This document shows positions 50,807-61,090 of a stretch of DNA of 64,000 nt, piece after piece. Each line of letters opens with the position of its first letter. The stretch's first letter is position 1. The DNA comes from Micromonospora coxensis (lineage in GTDB: Bacteria > Actinomycetota > Actinomycetes > Mycobacteriales > Micromonosporaceae): the NCBI RefSeq assembly GCF_900090295.1, contig NZ_LT607753.1:186001-250000 (forward strand), given 5' to 3'. The notes below the pieces were generated by a model. It did not search any database. It was given only the letters and a program-made list of their open reading frames with translations, and was not told the DNA's origin. Position numbers and translations under genes: made by a program.

Positions 50807-51609
50807 GCGTCCTCGCCCCGCACCGGCTGCGCTGGGTCGCCGCCGACACCGCCACCCTCACCGGCCGCGCCCTGACCCACTGGGTGCGCCAACCCGTCCC
50901 GTTCGCCGTCGGGCTGCTCTTCCCCGTCCTGCTGGTGCTGATGTTCGCCTACCTGTTCGGCGGCGCGATGCGCGTGCCCGGCGGCGGCGACTACCGCGAG
51001 TTCCTGCTGCCCGGCATGTACGCCATGACGATGGCCTTCGGCGTCGAGACCACGTACACCGCCGTGGCCACCGACAGCGCCCGGGGCGTCACCGACCGGT
51101 TCCGGTCGCTGCCGATGGCGTCCTCGGCGGTGGTCACCGGCCGCGCCGTCGCCGACCTGCTGCACGCCACGGCCGCCCTGGCCGTGCTGCTGGCCTGCGG
51201 TGTCGCGCTCGGCTGGCGATGGCACCACGGCCCGCTGGCGGCGCTGGCCGCCGTCGGGCTGCTCCTGCTGCTGCGCTTCGCGCTGATCTGGGTCGGTGTC
51301 CACCTGGCCCTGCTGCTGCGCAGCCCCGAGGCGGTGGCGGCGCTGCAGATCGTCGTCTGGCCGGTCGGCTTCACCTCCAACGCCTTCGTCGCCCCCGAGA
51401 CCATGCCCGGCTGGCTGGCCGCGCTCGCCGAGTGGAACCCGCTGTCGGCCACCGTCGCGGCCTGCCGGCAGCTGTTCGGCAACCCCGGCTGGGGTGGCGA
51501 CTCCCTCGCCGCGCAGCACGCCGTCCTCCTCGCCGTGGCCTGGCCGCTGCTGCTGACCGCCGTGTTCCTGCCGCTGTCCGTGCGCCGCTGGCGGCGGCTG
51601 AGCCGGTGA
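50803..51609 (+). CDS. ABC-2 type transporter permease (DrrB-like)
   Basis: 268 residues with six membrane helices. HWVRQPVPFAVGLLFPVLLV and YREFLLPGMYAMTMAFGVET with DRFRSLPMASSAVVTGRAVA form the ABC-2/DrrB signature. GTG 50803 overlaps the ATPase stop by four bases. It is the membrane partner of the ATPase. Confidence 0.92.
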
Positions 51610-51620
51610 GGAGGACCCGC

Positions 51621-54419
51621 GTGAGCACCCCCGTCCTGCCCCGGGCCGCCGCGACGGCCCCACCCGCACATGACCGGACCGGCGACCCCGCAGGAGCATC
51701 CGTGACGATCGGCCGTTACGCGGTCACCTTCAGCCCCGCCGACCCGCCCCGCGCCGGGACACTGCTGCTCTGGTCACCCGACGGTGACGCGCCACCGGCC
51801 GGGCCCGGCACGTCCGCGCAGGTGAGCCTGGCGACGCCGCCGTACGGCACGACGGCGGCCGTGCCGGCGCGTCGGGTCCCGCTGGCGCAGGGCGTGACGC
51901 TGCTGCTGGCCGTGGCCGACGCGGCCCACCCGTCGGCGGTGTTCTGGGCGGCGGCGGCCCGCGAGGCGCTGCACCTGGCCGCCCGGGGCCTGCTGCTGCC
52001 CGACGTCAGCCCCGCCGGGCACGACAGGTGGCGCATCGGTCCGCTCGACGACGCCGACACCGCCCGGCTGCGCGACCTGGCCGCCGCGATGCCCGCCACC
52101 GCCCGCGCCCGGCCGCTGCCCGGCCGATCGTCGGTCCGGCTGCCCGATGCGGCCCGGCTGCTGCGCGACTTCCTCGACGCGGTCGCCGACCTGCTGCCCC
52201 GCGACGACACGGGCGACGGCCCGTGGACGGCCAGCCGCGCCACACCCGTACCCCGGCTGCGCGACTGGGCCACCCGGGTCGCCGTGCACGCCGAGGCCGC
52301 CGTCCGGCTGTCCCTGCGGCTGGAACCGCTCGACGCGCCCGACGGGCCGTGGCGGGCGGTGGTGCAACTGCGCCGCCGTACCGCCGCCGGCCTGCTCACC
52401 GACGCCGCCGCGCTGTTCTCCGGCCCGGTGCCCGGGTTCCCGGCCGCCACCCGCGACACCACCCTGCTGGCGTTGCGCGACGCCGCCGCCTGCTGGCCGC
52501 CGCTGGCCGGGCTGCTCGCGCAGCCGGTCCCCGACGTGCTGGCGCTGGACGACGACGACCTGGCCGACCTGCTCGGCGCCGGCGGCCGACGACTGGCCGC
52601 CGCCGGCATCGAGGTGCACTGGCCCGCCGGGCTCAGCCGTGAGCTGACCGCCACCGCCCGGCTGCGCCCACCCGCCGGCGTCACCGGCCTGCTCGGTGAC
52701 CTGGGCGGGCTGGCCCTGGACTGGCGGGTGGCGCTGCACGGCGTCACGCTGACCCCCGCCGAGCTGCGCGCCCTCACCGAGGCCCACCGGCCGGTGGTGC
52801 GGCTGCGGGAGCACTGGGTGCTCGTCGATGCGGACTTGGCCGCCCGCATCCGGCGGCCCGCGCCCACGCCGCTGGCGCCGGTCGCGGCGCTGCGGGCCGC
52901 GCTGACCGGCTCGCTCACCGTCGACGGTGCCGACGTCCCGCTCGCCGTCGAGGGTTGGGCCCGGCAGGTACGCGACCGGCTCGCCGCCCCGGCCGAGGTG
53001 CAGGCGCCGGCCGGCCTGGCCGCCACCCTGCGCGACTACCAGCGCCACGCGCTGCGCTGGCTGGCCGGGCTGACCGCGCTCGGCCTGGGCGGCTGCCTCG
53101 CCGACGACATGGGGCTGGGCAAGACGGTCACGCTGATCGCCCTGCACCTGCACCGGCAGGCCGACCCGGGCACCGCCGGCCCCACCCTGGTGGTGTGCCC
53201 GGCGTCCCTGCTCGGCAACTGGGAACGCGAGATCGCCCGGTTCGCCCCCGGCGTCGCGGTCCGCCGCCACCACGGCCCCGGCCGCACCCTCGACGGCCTC
53301 ACCGGCGGGTTCGTCCTCACCACCTACGCCACCCTGGGCCGCGACGTCGACCTGCTCGCCGGGCGGCGCTGGCCGCTGCTGGTCGCCGACGAGGCCCAGC
53401 ACGTCAAGAACCCGGCCGCCGCCGCGGCGCGGGCGTTGCGGGCCGTGCCCGCCGCCGCCCGGGTCGCGTTGACCGGCACCCCGGTGGAGAACAGCCTCAC
53501 CGACCTGTGGGCGGTGCTCGACTGGAGCACCCCCGGCCTGCTCGGCACCCTGCCCGAGTTCCGCGCCCGGTGGGTCGGCCCCGCCGGCGCCCCGCCGCAG
53601 CGGCGCGCCGAACTGGCCCGGCTGGTCCGCCCGTTCCTGCTGCGCCGACGCAAGAGCGACCCCGGCATCGCCCCCGAGCTGCCCGCCAAGACCGAAACCG
53701 ATCAGCCCGTCGCGTTGACCGCCGAACAGGCCGCCCTCTACCAGGGCGCCGTCACCGAACTGCTCGACACGATCGCCGGCACCGACGGGCCGCTGCGCCG
53801 CGCCCTGGTGGTCAAGCTGCTCACCGCCCTCAAGCAGATCTGCAACCATCCGGCGCAGTACCTGCGCGAGAGCGCGCCGCGGCTGGCCGGCCGCTCCGGC
53901 AAGCTGGACCTGCTCGACGACCTGCTCGAGACGATCCTGCCCGCCGGCTCGGCGGTGCTGGTCTTCACCCAGTACGTGGCGATGGCCCGGCTGCTGCACC
54001 GGCACCTGCACGAGCGGGGCGTCGAGTCGCTGCTGCTGCACGGCGGACTGCCGCCGACGCGCCGCGACGAGCTGGTGCGCCGCTTCGGCGACGGGCACGC
54101 GCCGGTGTTCCTGCTGTCGCTGCGCGCCGCCGGCACCGGGCTGAACCTGACCCGCGCCGACCACGTCGTGCACTTCGACCGGTGGTGGAACCCGGCCGTG
54201 GAGGACCAGGCCACCGACCGGGCGTACCGGATCGGGCAGACCAGGCCGGTGCAGGTGCACCGGCTCATCACCGAGGGCACCGTCGAGGACCGCATCGCCG
54301 CCCTGCTGGCCGGCAAACGGGAACTCGCCGAGGCGGTCCTCGACGCCGGGGCGGGCGGACTGGCCGACCTCGACGACGACGCCCTGGCCGAGCTGGTCAC
54401 CCTGCGGGGGCCGGCGTGA
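51621..54419 (+). CDS. SNF2-family DEAD/DEAH helicase
   Basis: 932 residues. N-terminal DUF3670-type region (about 1-440), then an SNF2 ATPase: motif I DDMGLGKTVTLIALHL (about 495), motif Ia TLVVCPASLLGNWEREIARF, motif II ADEAQHVKNP, motif III ALTGTPVENSLTDLW, and the C-terminal helicase part with VFTQYVAMARLLHRHL, FLLSLRAAGTGLNLTRADHV and QATDRAYRIGQTRPVQVHRL. It translocates on double-stranded DNA and may remodel or repair it. GTG 51621 has GAGGAGG upstream, 12 bases after the permease stop, so it may be part of the exporter operon. Overlaps the SWIM gene by GTGA. Confidence 0.93.
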   Translation: MSTPVLPRAAATAPPAHDRTGDPAGASVTIGRYAVTFSPADPPRAGTLLLWSPDGDAPPAGPGTSAQVSLATPPYGTTAAVPARRVPLAQGVTLLLAVADAAHPSAVFWAAAAREALHLAARGLLLPDVSPAGHDRWRIGPLDDADTARLRDLAAAMPATARARPLPGRSSVRLPDAARLLRDFLDAVADLLPRDDTGDGPWTASRATPVPRLRDWATRVAVHAEAAVRLSLRLEPLDAPDGPWRAVVQLRRRTAAGLLTDAAALFSGPVPGFPAATRDTTLLALRDAAACWPPLAGLLAQPVPDVLALDDDDLADLLGAGGRRLAAAGIEVHWPAGLSRELTATARLRPPAGVTGLLGDLGGLALDWRVALHGVTLTPAELRALTEAHRPVVRLREHWVLVDADLAARIRRPAPTPLAPVAALRAALTGSLTVDGADVPLAVEGWARQVRDRLAAPAEVQAPAGLAATLRDYQRHALRWLAGLTALGLGGCLADDMGLGKTVTLIALHLHRQADPGTAGPTLVVCPASLLGNWEREIARFAPGVAVRRHHGPGRTLDGLTGGFVLTTYATLGRDVDLLAGRRWPLLVADEAQHVKNPAAAAARALRAVPAAARVALTGTPVENSLTDLWAVLDWSTPGLLGTLPEFRARWVGPAGAPPQRRAELARLVRPFLLRRRKSDPGIAPELPAKTETDQPVALTAEQAALYQGAVTELLDTIAGTDGPLRRALVVKLLTALKQICNHPAQYLRESAPRLAGRSGKLDLLDDLLETILPAGSAVLVFTQYVAMARLLHRHLHERGVESLLLHGGLPPTRRDELVRRFGDGHAPVFLLSLRAAGTGLNLTRADHVVHFDRWWNPAVEDQATDRAYRIGQTRPVQVHRLITEGTVEDRIAALLAGKRELAEAVLDAGAGGLADLDDDALAELVTLRGPA

Positions 54420-55234
54420 ACGCCCGGGGCTTCCCGGCGTTCCCGCCCGGGTCGGGGCGGCGCACCCGCTCCCGGTGGGCGGCCGGCTGGCTGGCGGCGC
54501 TGACCGCGTCCGCGCTGGACCCGCAGCCGCTGCGGCGGGGCCGCCGGCACGCCGTACGCGGACACGTCGGACCGATCACGATCAGCCCCGGCCGGGTCGC
54601 CGCCACGGTGCACGACGGCGACCCGGAGCAGCCGCACCACAGCGTGCTGCGCGTCGATGCGCTGCCGCAGGCCGACTGGGAGCGGCTGGCCGCCGCGCTC
54701 GCCGCCCGTTCCGGGCACCTGGCCGCCCTGCTGGCCGGGCACTTGCCCGCCGACCTGGTCGAGACCGCCGGGGTGCGGCTGTCGCCGGAGCCGGGGCAGC
54801 TGCTGTGCGAGTGCGACTGCCCCGACTGGGACCATCCGTGCCGGCACGCGGCGGCGGTGGGCCATCAGGTGGCGTGGCTGCTGGATGCCGAGCCGCTGTT
54901 GCTGCTGCTGATCCGTGGCCGTGACCCCCGGGCCCTGCTGGCCCCGCCGGCCACCGCGCCGACGATCCCGGACACGATCTCCACCACGACCGGGTCGACG
55001 CCGGACGGCACACCGGCGCGGGCCGAGGTGGCCGGCGACGGCATCCCGGCCGGGTCGGCCTACGCCACGACGCCCGGGCCGCTGCCCCGCCCGCCGGACG
55101 CGCCGGCGGCGGTCACGCTGCCGCCGTTGCCGCCCGGGCCGGAGGTGGACGTGGCGGTGCTGCGCGAGCGGATCCGGCTGGCCGCCGAGCGGGCCGCCGC
55201 ACTGCTGGCCGACCCGCCGCTGCCTGCGGGTTGA
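54416..55234 (+). CDS. SWIM zinc-finger protein
   Basis: 272 residues. The SWIM motif, CECDCPDWDHPCRHAAAVGH (about 138-157), has the CxCx(n)CxH ligands. A preceding SPGRVAATVHDG segment and a Pro-rich C-terminal half complete it. SWIM proteins typically accompany SNF2 helicases; here the GTGA overlap with the helicase gene makes a physical or functional partnership very likely. Confidence 0.9.
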   Translation: MNARGFPAFPPGSGRRTRSRWAAGWLAALTASALDPQPLRRGRRHAVRGHVGPITISPGRVAATVHDGDPEQPHHSVLRVDALPQADWERLAAALAARSGHLAALLAGHLPADLVETAGVRLSPEPGQLLCECDCPDWDHPCRHAAAVGHQVAWLLDAEPLLLLLIRGRDPRALLAPPATAPTIPDTISTTTGSTPDGTPARAEVAGDGIPAGSAYATTPGPLPRPPDAPAAVTLPPLPPGPEVDVAVLRERIRLAAERAAALLADPPLPAG

Positions 55235-55275
55235 GCGGACCCGCCGGCCGGCCGGCCGGGGCTCGGGCCGGTGCG

Positions 55276-55383
55276 GCCGGCGGCGAGCAGGGTCCGGCTG
55301 CGGCCGGCGGTGGGCAGGCTCGCACCGGATCGGCCGGGCTCGGGAGGGTGCGGACCCGGCGGGTCAGCCGGCGGCGAGCAGGG
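55276..55383. repeat. Repeated copies of the pabB 3' end
   Basis: GCCGGCGGCGAGCAGGG occurs at 55276-55292 and again at 55367-55383, the second inside the pabB end (coding LLAAG). A degraded third copy sits at 55303-55318, followed, like the pabB copy, by CGCACCGG. Small local duplications in the gap between convergent genes. Confidence 0.55.
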
Positions 55384-56563
55384 CCCGCACCGGGGCGACC
55401 TTGGCCGCCGCCTCGGCCACCTCGGCCGCCGGGTCGCTGTCGACGGTGATGCCCCCGCCCGCCCAGACGTGCAGCCGATCCGCGTCGGCGGCGGCGGTGC
55501 GGATGGTCAGCCCCAGGTCGACGTGGCCGGGCGCCACCCAGCCCAGGGCACCCATGCCGGCGCCCCGCCCGACCGGCTCCAGGGCCGCGATGTGCGCGAG
55601 GGCGGCCAGTTTCGGCGCGCCGGTGACCGATCCGCCGGGGCAGAGCGCGCGCAGCAGGCCGGCCAGGCCCAGCCCGTCGGCCGGCTGCGCGGACACGGTC
55701 GATTCGGCCTGCCACAGGTCGCACCAGCGACGGACGGCGAACAGCTCGTCGACGCGCACCGACCCGGTGCGGGCCACCCGGGCCAGGTCGTTGCGTTCCA
55801 GGTCGACGATCATGATGTGCTCGGCGCGTTCCTTGGCCGAGGCGAGCAGGTCGCGGCGGCCGGCGGCGGTGGCCGGGCGGGTGCCCTTGATCGGCCGGGT
55901 GAGCAGGCGCGCGTCGCGCAGCTCGATCAGGGTCTCCGGGGAGGCGCAGCCGACCGCCCAGCCGTCGCCGCGCAGGGTGCCGCCGTAGCGGGCGCCGGGC
56001 AGCGCGGCGAGGCGCGACAGCACCGGGCCGGCATCGCCGCGGTACGCGGCGGCGGCGTGCCCGACGACGTTGACCTGGTAGACGTCGCCGCGGCCGATGG
56101 CGGCGCGTACCGCCTGCACGGCGTCGGCGTGCTGGCGCGGCGTCCAGCTCTCCCGCCAGTCGCCGAGGCGCCAGGGCGCCGGCGGCGCCGGGGTGCGGGC
56201 GGCGGCGGCCAGGTGCGGGTCGTGCGCGTAGACGACCACGGCCACGTCGGGCAGCGCCGGCACCGGGGTGGGCGCGCCGATGGGGCCGCCGGCCATGACC
56301 GCGCCGGCGGCGGCGGAGACGAACACGGCGGCGCCGCACGCGCCGTACGGGTCGTGGCGGGCGGGTCGGGCCAGGTCGCGCAGGTCGATTCCGTGTCCGG
56401 CGAGGAACGTCTCGATCAGTTCCGCCGGGTCGCCACCGTCGGTGACCGTCCACTCGCACCGGTCCCGTTCGACCAGCACGTTGCGGCACGCAACCGGTAC
56501 GCCGGGTATATCGACCGGCGGTCGTGGGAGCGCTTCCACGCCGTAAGGGCGGACTTGGCTCAT
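55364..56563 (-). CDS. pabB: Aminodeoxychorismate synthase component I / chorismate-binding enzyme
   Basis: 399 residues. Chorismate-binding domain: GDVYQVNVVGHA, SPETLIELRDARLLTRPIKG with TRPAT, MIVDLERNDLARVARTGSVR, CPGGSVTGAPKLAAL and GWVAPGHVDLGLTIRT. All key motifs of PabB/TrpE are intact, without fused amidotransferase. It likely makes 4-amino-4-deoxychorismate for folate. ATG 56563. It converges with the SWIM gene. Confidence 0.88.
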   Translation of the reverse strand: MSQVRPYGVEALPRPPVDIPGVPVACRNVLVERDRCEWTVTDGGDPAELIETFLAGHGIDLRDLARPARHDPYGACGAAVFVSAAAGAVMAGGPIGAPTPVPALPDVAVVVYAHDPHLAAAARTPAPPAPWRLGDWRESWTPRQHADAVQAVRAAIGRGDVYQVNVVGHAAAAYRGDAGPVLSRLAALPGARYGGTLRGDGWAVGCASPETLIELRDARLLTRPIKGTRPATAAGRRDLLASAKERAEHIMIVDLERNDLARVARTGSVRVDELFAVRRWCDLWQAESTVSAQPADGLGLAGLLRALCPGGSVTGAPKLAALAHIAALEPVGRGAGMGALGWVAPGHVDLGLTIRTAAADADRLHVWAGGGITVDSDPAAEVAEAAAKVAPVRALLAAG

Positions 56564-56636
56564 CCGTTCAGCCGATTTCGAGTGAACAAGACGGATCGCT
56601 GCTCGATCCCGCGCGCTTGCGCTTGGTACTGTGCGT

Positions 56637-56663
56637 CACTGGTCATGTGAACCATGACACAGT
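56637..56663 (+). promoter_or_regulatory. Dyad before the DUF5999 gene
   Basis: GTCATG (56642-56647) and CATGAC (56653-56658) around TGAAC, extended by ACTG (56637-56640 region) and CAGT (56660-56663), lies 24 bases before the ATG of the DUF5999 gene. Operator-like. Confidence 0.45.
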
Positions 56664-56686
56664 GCCCCCACAGTCCGGAGAACCCG

Positions 56687-56887
56687 ATGTGCCAGCACCA
56701 ACCCACCTGCCCCTCCGCCGAAGCGACCGACCGGGAAGCCGCCCGGGTCATCGCCTGCTTCCCTGAGCAGGGCTGGAGCCTGCTCTGCAACGGTGTCATC
56801 GTCTTCGAGGACACCGGCGAACTGCTCCCCGACGGCAGCACCATCGCCCCGCACCGCGGCCCCGCCCGCCACGCACTCGTAGCCTGA
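56687..56887 (+). CDS. DUF5999 small cysteine-containing protein
   Basis: 66 residues. MCQHQPTCPSAEATDREAAR, EQGWSLLCNGVIVFEDTGEL and PDGSTIAPHR match the actinomycete DUF5999 family. Conserved cysteines and a histidine near the N-terminus and at LLCNG could bind metal. Function unknown. ATG 56687 has CGGAG 6 bases upstream. Confidence 0.87.
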   Translation: MCQHQPTCPSAEATDREAARVIACFPEQGWSLLCNGVIVFEDTGELLPDGSTIAPHRGPARHALVA

Positions 56888-57015
56888 GGCGACCACTCTC
56901 CGTACCGGAGCAGGTCACCTCGGCTCAGGCTAGTCCCCCGGTCAGGGACCGCCCTCCCCAGGTCGACCCAAGCCGGCCGGGGCGGCACGACGTCCGCCCC
57001 GGCGCAGCGCACGGC

Positions 57016-59838
57016 TCAGTCCTCGAACGCCTCCGGCGAGGGGCACGAGCAGACCAGGTTCCGGTCGCCGTACGCCCCGTCGATGCGCCGCACCGGCGGC
57101 CAGTACCGGCCCGCCGGCCGCACCCCCGCCGGGTACGCCCCCACCGACCGCGGATACGGGTGCGGCCACTCGTCGGCCGACACCATCGCCGCGGTGTGCG
57201 GCGCGTTGGACAGCGGATTGTCCCCGGCCGGCCACTCACCCGAGCCGACCTTGTCGATCTCCGCCCGGATGGCGATCATCGCGTCGCAGAACCGGTCCAG
57301 CTCGGCCAGGTCCTCGCTCTCGGTCGGCTCCACCATCAGCGTCCCCGCCACCGGGAACGACATCGTCGGCGCGTGGAAGCCGTAGTCGATCAGCCGCTTC
57401 GCCACGTCGTCCACGCTGACCCCGGTCGCCTTCGTCACCGGCCGCAGGTCCAGGATGCACTCGTGCGCCACCAGGCCCTTGTTGCCGGCGTACAGCACCG
57501 GGAAGTGCTCCCGCAGCCGCGCCGCCACGTAGTTCGCCGCCAGCACCGCCACCCCGGTCGCCCGGGTGAGCCCCGACGCGCCCATCATCCGCAGGTACGC
57601 CCACGGGATCGGCAGGATGCCCGCCGAGCCGTACTTCGCCGCCGAGATCGCCGGCCGGCCGTCGACGTGCGCCGCACCCGGGTCACCGGGCAGGAACGGC
57701 GCCAGGTGCGCCCGCACCGCCACCGGGCCCACCCCGGGCCCACCACCGCCGTGCGGGATGCAGAACGTCTTGTGCAGGTTCAGGTGCGACACGTCCGCGC
57801 CGAACCGGCCCGGCTTGGCGAACCCGACCAGCGCGTTGAGGTTCGCCCCGTCGACGTACACCTGCCCACCGGCGTCGTGGACCTTCGCGCACAGCGACGC
57901 GATACCGGTCTCGTACACGCCGTGCGTCGACGGGTACGTCACCATGATCGCCGCGAGGTCGTCCCGATGCTTGTCGATCTTCGCGTCCAGGTCGACGAGG
58001 TCGACGTTGCCGTCGGCGTCGCACCCGACCACCACCACCCGCATGCCGGCCATCACCGCCGACGCGGCGTTCGTGCCGTGCGCCGACGACGGGATCAGGC
58101 ACACGTCCCGGTGCCCCGCCCCCCGCGAGGCGTGGTACGCCCGGATGGCCAGCAACCCGGCCAGCTCCCCCTGCGACCCGGCGTTGGGCTGCACGCTGAC
58201 CGCGTCGTACCCGGTCACCTCCGCCAGCCACGCCTCCAGCTGCGCGATCATCTCCCGGTACCCGGCGGTCTGCGACTCGGGCGCGAACGGGTGGATGTGC
58301 GCGAACTCCGGCCAGGTCACCGGCTCCATCTCGGTGGTGGCGTTGAGCTTCATCGTGCACGACCCCAGCGGGATCATGCCCCGGTCCAGCGCGTAGTCGA
58401 AGTCGGCCAGCCGGCGCAGGTAGCGCAGCATCGCCGTCTCCGAGTGGTGGCTGCGGAACACCGGGTGGGTGAGGAAGTCCGACTCGCGGCGCAGCGCCGC
58501 CGGCAGCGCCACGTCGGCGTCACCGTCGAACACCGGCACCCCGAACGCCGCCCACACCGCCTGAAGGTGCGCGACGGTGGTCGTCTCGTCGCAGGAGATC
58601 CCGACCCGGTCGGCGTCCACCAGCCGCAGGTTGACGTTGCGCTGCGCCGCCGCCGCGACCACCTCGGCCGCCCGGCCCGGCACCGTCGCGGTGACGGTGT
58701 CGAAGAACGCCACGTCCGCGACGCTCACCCCACCGGCGCGCAGCCCGGCCGCGAGCCGCGCCGCCATCTCCCGGGTACGTCGCGCGATCGCCCGCAGCCC
58801 GTCCGGCCCGTGGTACACGGCGTACATGCCGGCCATCACCGCCAACAGCACCTGCGCGGTGCAGATGTTGCTGGTCGCCTTCTCCCGCCGGATGTGCTGC
58901 TCACGGGTCTGCAACGCCAGCCGGTACGCCGGATTGCCGTCGGCGTCGCGCGACACCCCCACCAGCCGGCCCGGCAGCATCCGCTCCAGCCCCGACCGCA
59001 CCGCCAGGTACCCGGCGTGCGGGCCACCGAAGCCCATCGGCACCCCGAACCGCTGGGTGGTGCCGGCGGCGATGTCGACCCCGATCTCGCCGGGCGGACG
59101 CAGCAGCGTCAACGCCAGCAGATCCGCCGCCACGGTCACCAACGCGCCCACCGCGTGCGCCGCCTGTACCAGGCCACGGTGCTCGCGCACCGCCCCGGAC
59201 GCCCCCGGGTACTGCAGGTGCAGGCCGAAGAACTCCGCCGGCAGCTCCTCGACGTCCAGGTCCAGCACCCGCACCTCGATGCCCAGCGGCTCCGCCCGGC
59301 TGCCGATCACCGCGATCGTCTGCGGCAGGGTGTCGGCGTCGACGACGTACACCGGGCTCTTGCTGCGCGACGCCCGCCGCGCCAGGGTCATCGCCTCCGC
59401 CGCCGCGGTGCCCTCGTCGAGCATCGACGCGTTCGCGGTGGCCAACCCGGTCAGGTCGGTCACCATCGTCTGGAAGTTCAGCAGCGCCTCCAGCCGGCCC
59501 TGGCTGATCTCCGGCTGGTACGGCGTGTACGCCGTGTACCAGGCCGGGTTCTCCAGCACGTTGCGACGGATCACCGCCGGGGTGTGCGTACCGTGGTAGC
59601 CCAGACCGATCATCGACACGGCGACGGTGTTGGCGCCGGCGAGGGCGCGCAGCTCGGCGAGGGCCTCCCGCTCACCGGCCGGCTCCGGCAGGTCCAGGGT
59701 GCCGTGCCAGCGGATCACCTCGGGGATGGCCGCGTCCATCAGCTCGTCGATCGAGTCGTAGCCGACGGCCTGCAGCATCCGGCGCTCGTCGTCCCGGTCG
59801 GGGCCGATGTGCCGGTCGGCGAACTGCTCTGCGGTCAT
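57016..59838 (-). CDS. gcvP: Glycine dehydrogenase (decarboxylating), P protein of the glycine cleavage system
   Basis: 940 residues. [20 protein letters not shown] is the typical start. The PLP lysine is K690 in [34 protein letters not shown] and [14 protein letters not shown] are further P-protein hallmarks, including both homologous halves in one chain. It decarboxylates glycine and passes aminomethyl to H protein. ATG 59838 follows GGAG. A glycine riboswitch precedes it; gcvT and gcvH are not in the window. Confidence 0.96.
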   Translation of the reverse strand: MTAEQFADRHIGPDRDDERRMLQAVGYDSIDELMDAAIPEVIRWHGTLDLPEPAGEREALAELRALAGANTVAVSMIGLGYHGTHTPAVIRRNVLENPAWYTAYTPYQPEISQGRLEALLNFQTMVTDLTGLATANASMLDEGTAAAEAMTLARRASRSKSPVYVVDADTLPQTIAVIGSRAEPLGIEVRVLDLDVEELPAEFFGLHLQYPGASGAVREHRGLVQAAHAVGALVTVAADLLALTLLRPPGEIGVDIAAGTTQRFGVPMGFGGPHAGYLAVRSGLERMLPGRLVGVSRDADGNPAYRLALQTREQHIRREKATSNICTAQVLLAVMAGMYAVYHGPDGLRAIARRTREMAARLAAGLRAGGVSVADVAFFDTVTATVPGRAAEVVAAAAQRNVNLRLVDADRVGISCDETTTVAHLQAVWAAFGVPVFDGDADVALPAALRRESDFLTHPVFRSHHSETAMLRYLRRLADFDYALDRGMIPLGSCTMKLNATTEMEPVTWPEFAHIHPFAPESQTAGYREMIAQLEAWLAEVTGYDAVSVQPNAGSQGELAGLLAIRAYHASRGAGHRDVCLIPSSAHGTNAASAVMAGMRVVVVGCDADGNVDLVDLDAKIDKHRDDLAAIMVTYPSTHGVYETGIASLCAKVHDAGGQVYVDGANLNALVGFAKPGRFGADVSHLNLHKTFCIPHGGGGPGVGPVAVRAHLAPFLPGDPGAAHVDGRPAISAAKYGSAGILPIPWAYLRMMGASGLTRATGVAVLAANYVAARLREHFPVLYAGNKGLVAHECILDLRPVTKATGVSVDDVAKRLIDYGFHAPTMSFPVAGTLMVEPTESEDLAELDRFCDAMIAIRAEIDKVGSGEWPAGDNPLSNAPHTAAMVSADEWPHPYPRSVGAYPAGVRPAGRYWPPVRRIDGAYGDRNLVCSCPSPEAFED

Positions 59839-59899
59839 GCGCTGCGCTCCTACGGGGGGCGAGGTCGACGGGTCGGCCTCCCCCTGAGTCGCACACGAC

Positions 59900-60010
59900 G
59901 GCGCTCCACAGTGCCTGCCCACGCGGTCCTTTTGCCTGAGAGGTTCCGGGGAGGGATCTGCCCCTTCGGCGCCACCCCGGTCAAGGGGCGGTCTCTCCCG
60001 CGCGGGTGCT
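59900..60010 (-). promoter_or_regulatory. Glycine riboswitch upstream of gcvP
   Basis: On the minus strand the aptamer's conserved pieces appear in order: CGGGAGAGACC (60000-59990), GCCGAAGGGGC (59970-59960) and CCTCTCAGGC followed by AAAAGGACCGC (59943-59923). Only one aptamer is clear, rather than the common tandem pair. It lies about 85 bases before the start codon and should raise gcvP when glycine is abundant. Confidence 0.92.
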
Positions 60011-60124
60011 ACGGCATGGTCAACGCTACCAGCGCCACGGTTTCCGGCAGAGGTCGTACCCCCGCCACCGGGTCAACGGGGCCGGCACAGGCGACGAACC
60101 GGCACGAACCTCCCCGGCAGCAGG

Positions 60125-61021
60125 CTAGCGGGCCGCCGGGGCCACCCCGACCGGCGCCACCCCCGCGCCGGTGTCCCCGCGCCACGGCGCGCCCACCGCC
60201 TCGGCCAGCGCGGGCAGCAGCCGCCCCAGCGGCGCGTCCACCCGCAGCGTCGCGTACCCGTCGCCCCGGGTCGGCCCCTGGTTGGCGATCAGGACCGGAA
60301 CGCCCAGCTTCGCCGCCCGCAGCACGAACCGCCGCCCCGACATCACCGTCAACGACGAACCCAGCACCAGCAGCGCCCGGGCCGCGCCCACCATCGCGAA
60401 ACAGCGCGACACCCGCTCCGTCGGAACCGTCTCACCGAAGAACACCACGTCCGGTTTCAGCACCCCCGTGCCGCAGAACGTGCAGTCCCCCGTCCGGAAC
60501 CCGGCCACCTGCGCGTCGTCGAGCTCCACGTCCCCGTCCGGGTTCAGCACCCCCGCGGCGGCGTCGAACCCCGGGTTCGCCTCGCGCAACCGCCGGTCCA
60601 GTTCCTCCCGGGAGGTCCGGTTGCCGCAGTCCAGACACACCACCTCGTCGAGGCGGCCGTGCAGCTCCACCACCCCGGTGGCCCCCGCGGCGGTGTGCAA
60701 CCCGTCGACGTTCTGCGTGACGATCCCGTCGACCAGGCCGGCGGCCTGCAACCCGGCCACCGCCCGGTGCCCGTCGTTCGGCACCGCCCGGGCGATCGTG
60801 CGCCACCCCAGGTGGCTGCGCGCCCAGTACCGCCGCCGCGCCACCGGATCGCCGGTGAACGTCTGATAGGTCATCGGGGTGTGCCGCCGCGCCGCGCCAC
60901 TGGGCCCCCGGTAGTCCGGGATGCCCGACTCGGTGGACAACCCCGCCCCGCTGAGCACCACGACACCACCGGCGGCCACCAGCGCGGCAAGCTCGTCGAA
61001 CGTCTCGGTCACCCCACCCAT
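60125..61021 (-). CDS. NAD-dependent protein deacylase, sirtuin family
   Basis: 298 residues. NAD-binding GAGLSTESGIPDYRG, catalytic TQNVDGLHTAAGA and the His of VELHG, and a zinc ribbon with CLDCGNR and CTFCG are intact. DVVFFGETVP and LGSSLTVMSG close the Rossmann core. It removes acyl groups from protein lysines, producing nicotinamide. Starts ATG 61021 (GTG 61012 possible). It diverges from an NAD(P)-binding protein gene. Confidence 0.92.
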   Translation of the reverse strand: MGGVTETFDELAALVAAGGVVVLSGAGLSTESGIPDYRGPSGAARRHTPMTYQTFTGDPVARRRYWARSHLGWRTIARAVPNDGHRAVAGLQAAGLVDGIVTQNVDGLHTAAGATGVVELHGRLDEVVCLDCGNRTSREELDRRLREANPGFDAAAGVLNPDGDVELDDAQVAGFRTGDCTFCGTGVLKPDVVFFGETVPTERVSRCFAMVGAARALLVLGSSLTVMSGRRFVLRAAKLGVPVLIANQGPTRGDGYATLRVDAPLGRLLPALAEAVGAPWRGDTGAGVAPVGVAPAAR

Positions 61022-61090
61022 GCTGCCTCAGCGCAGCCGCACGGGCGGAGTGAGCGTCGTCGCCCGGCCCGCACCGCTAGGTTGGCCGGT

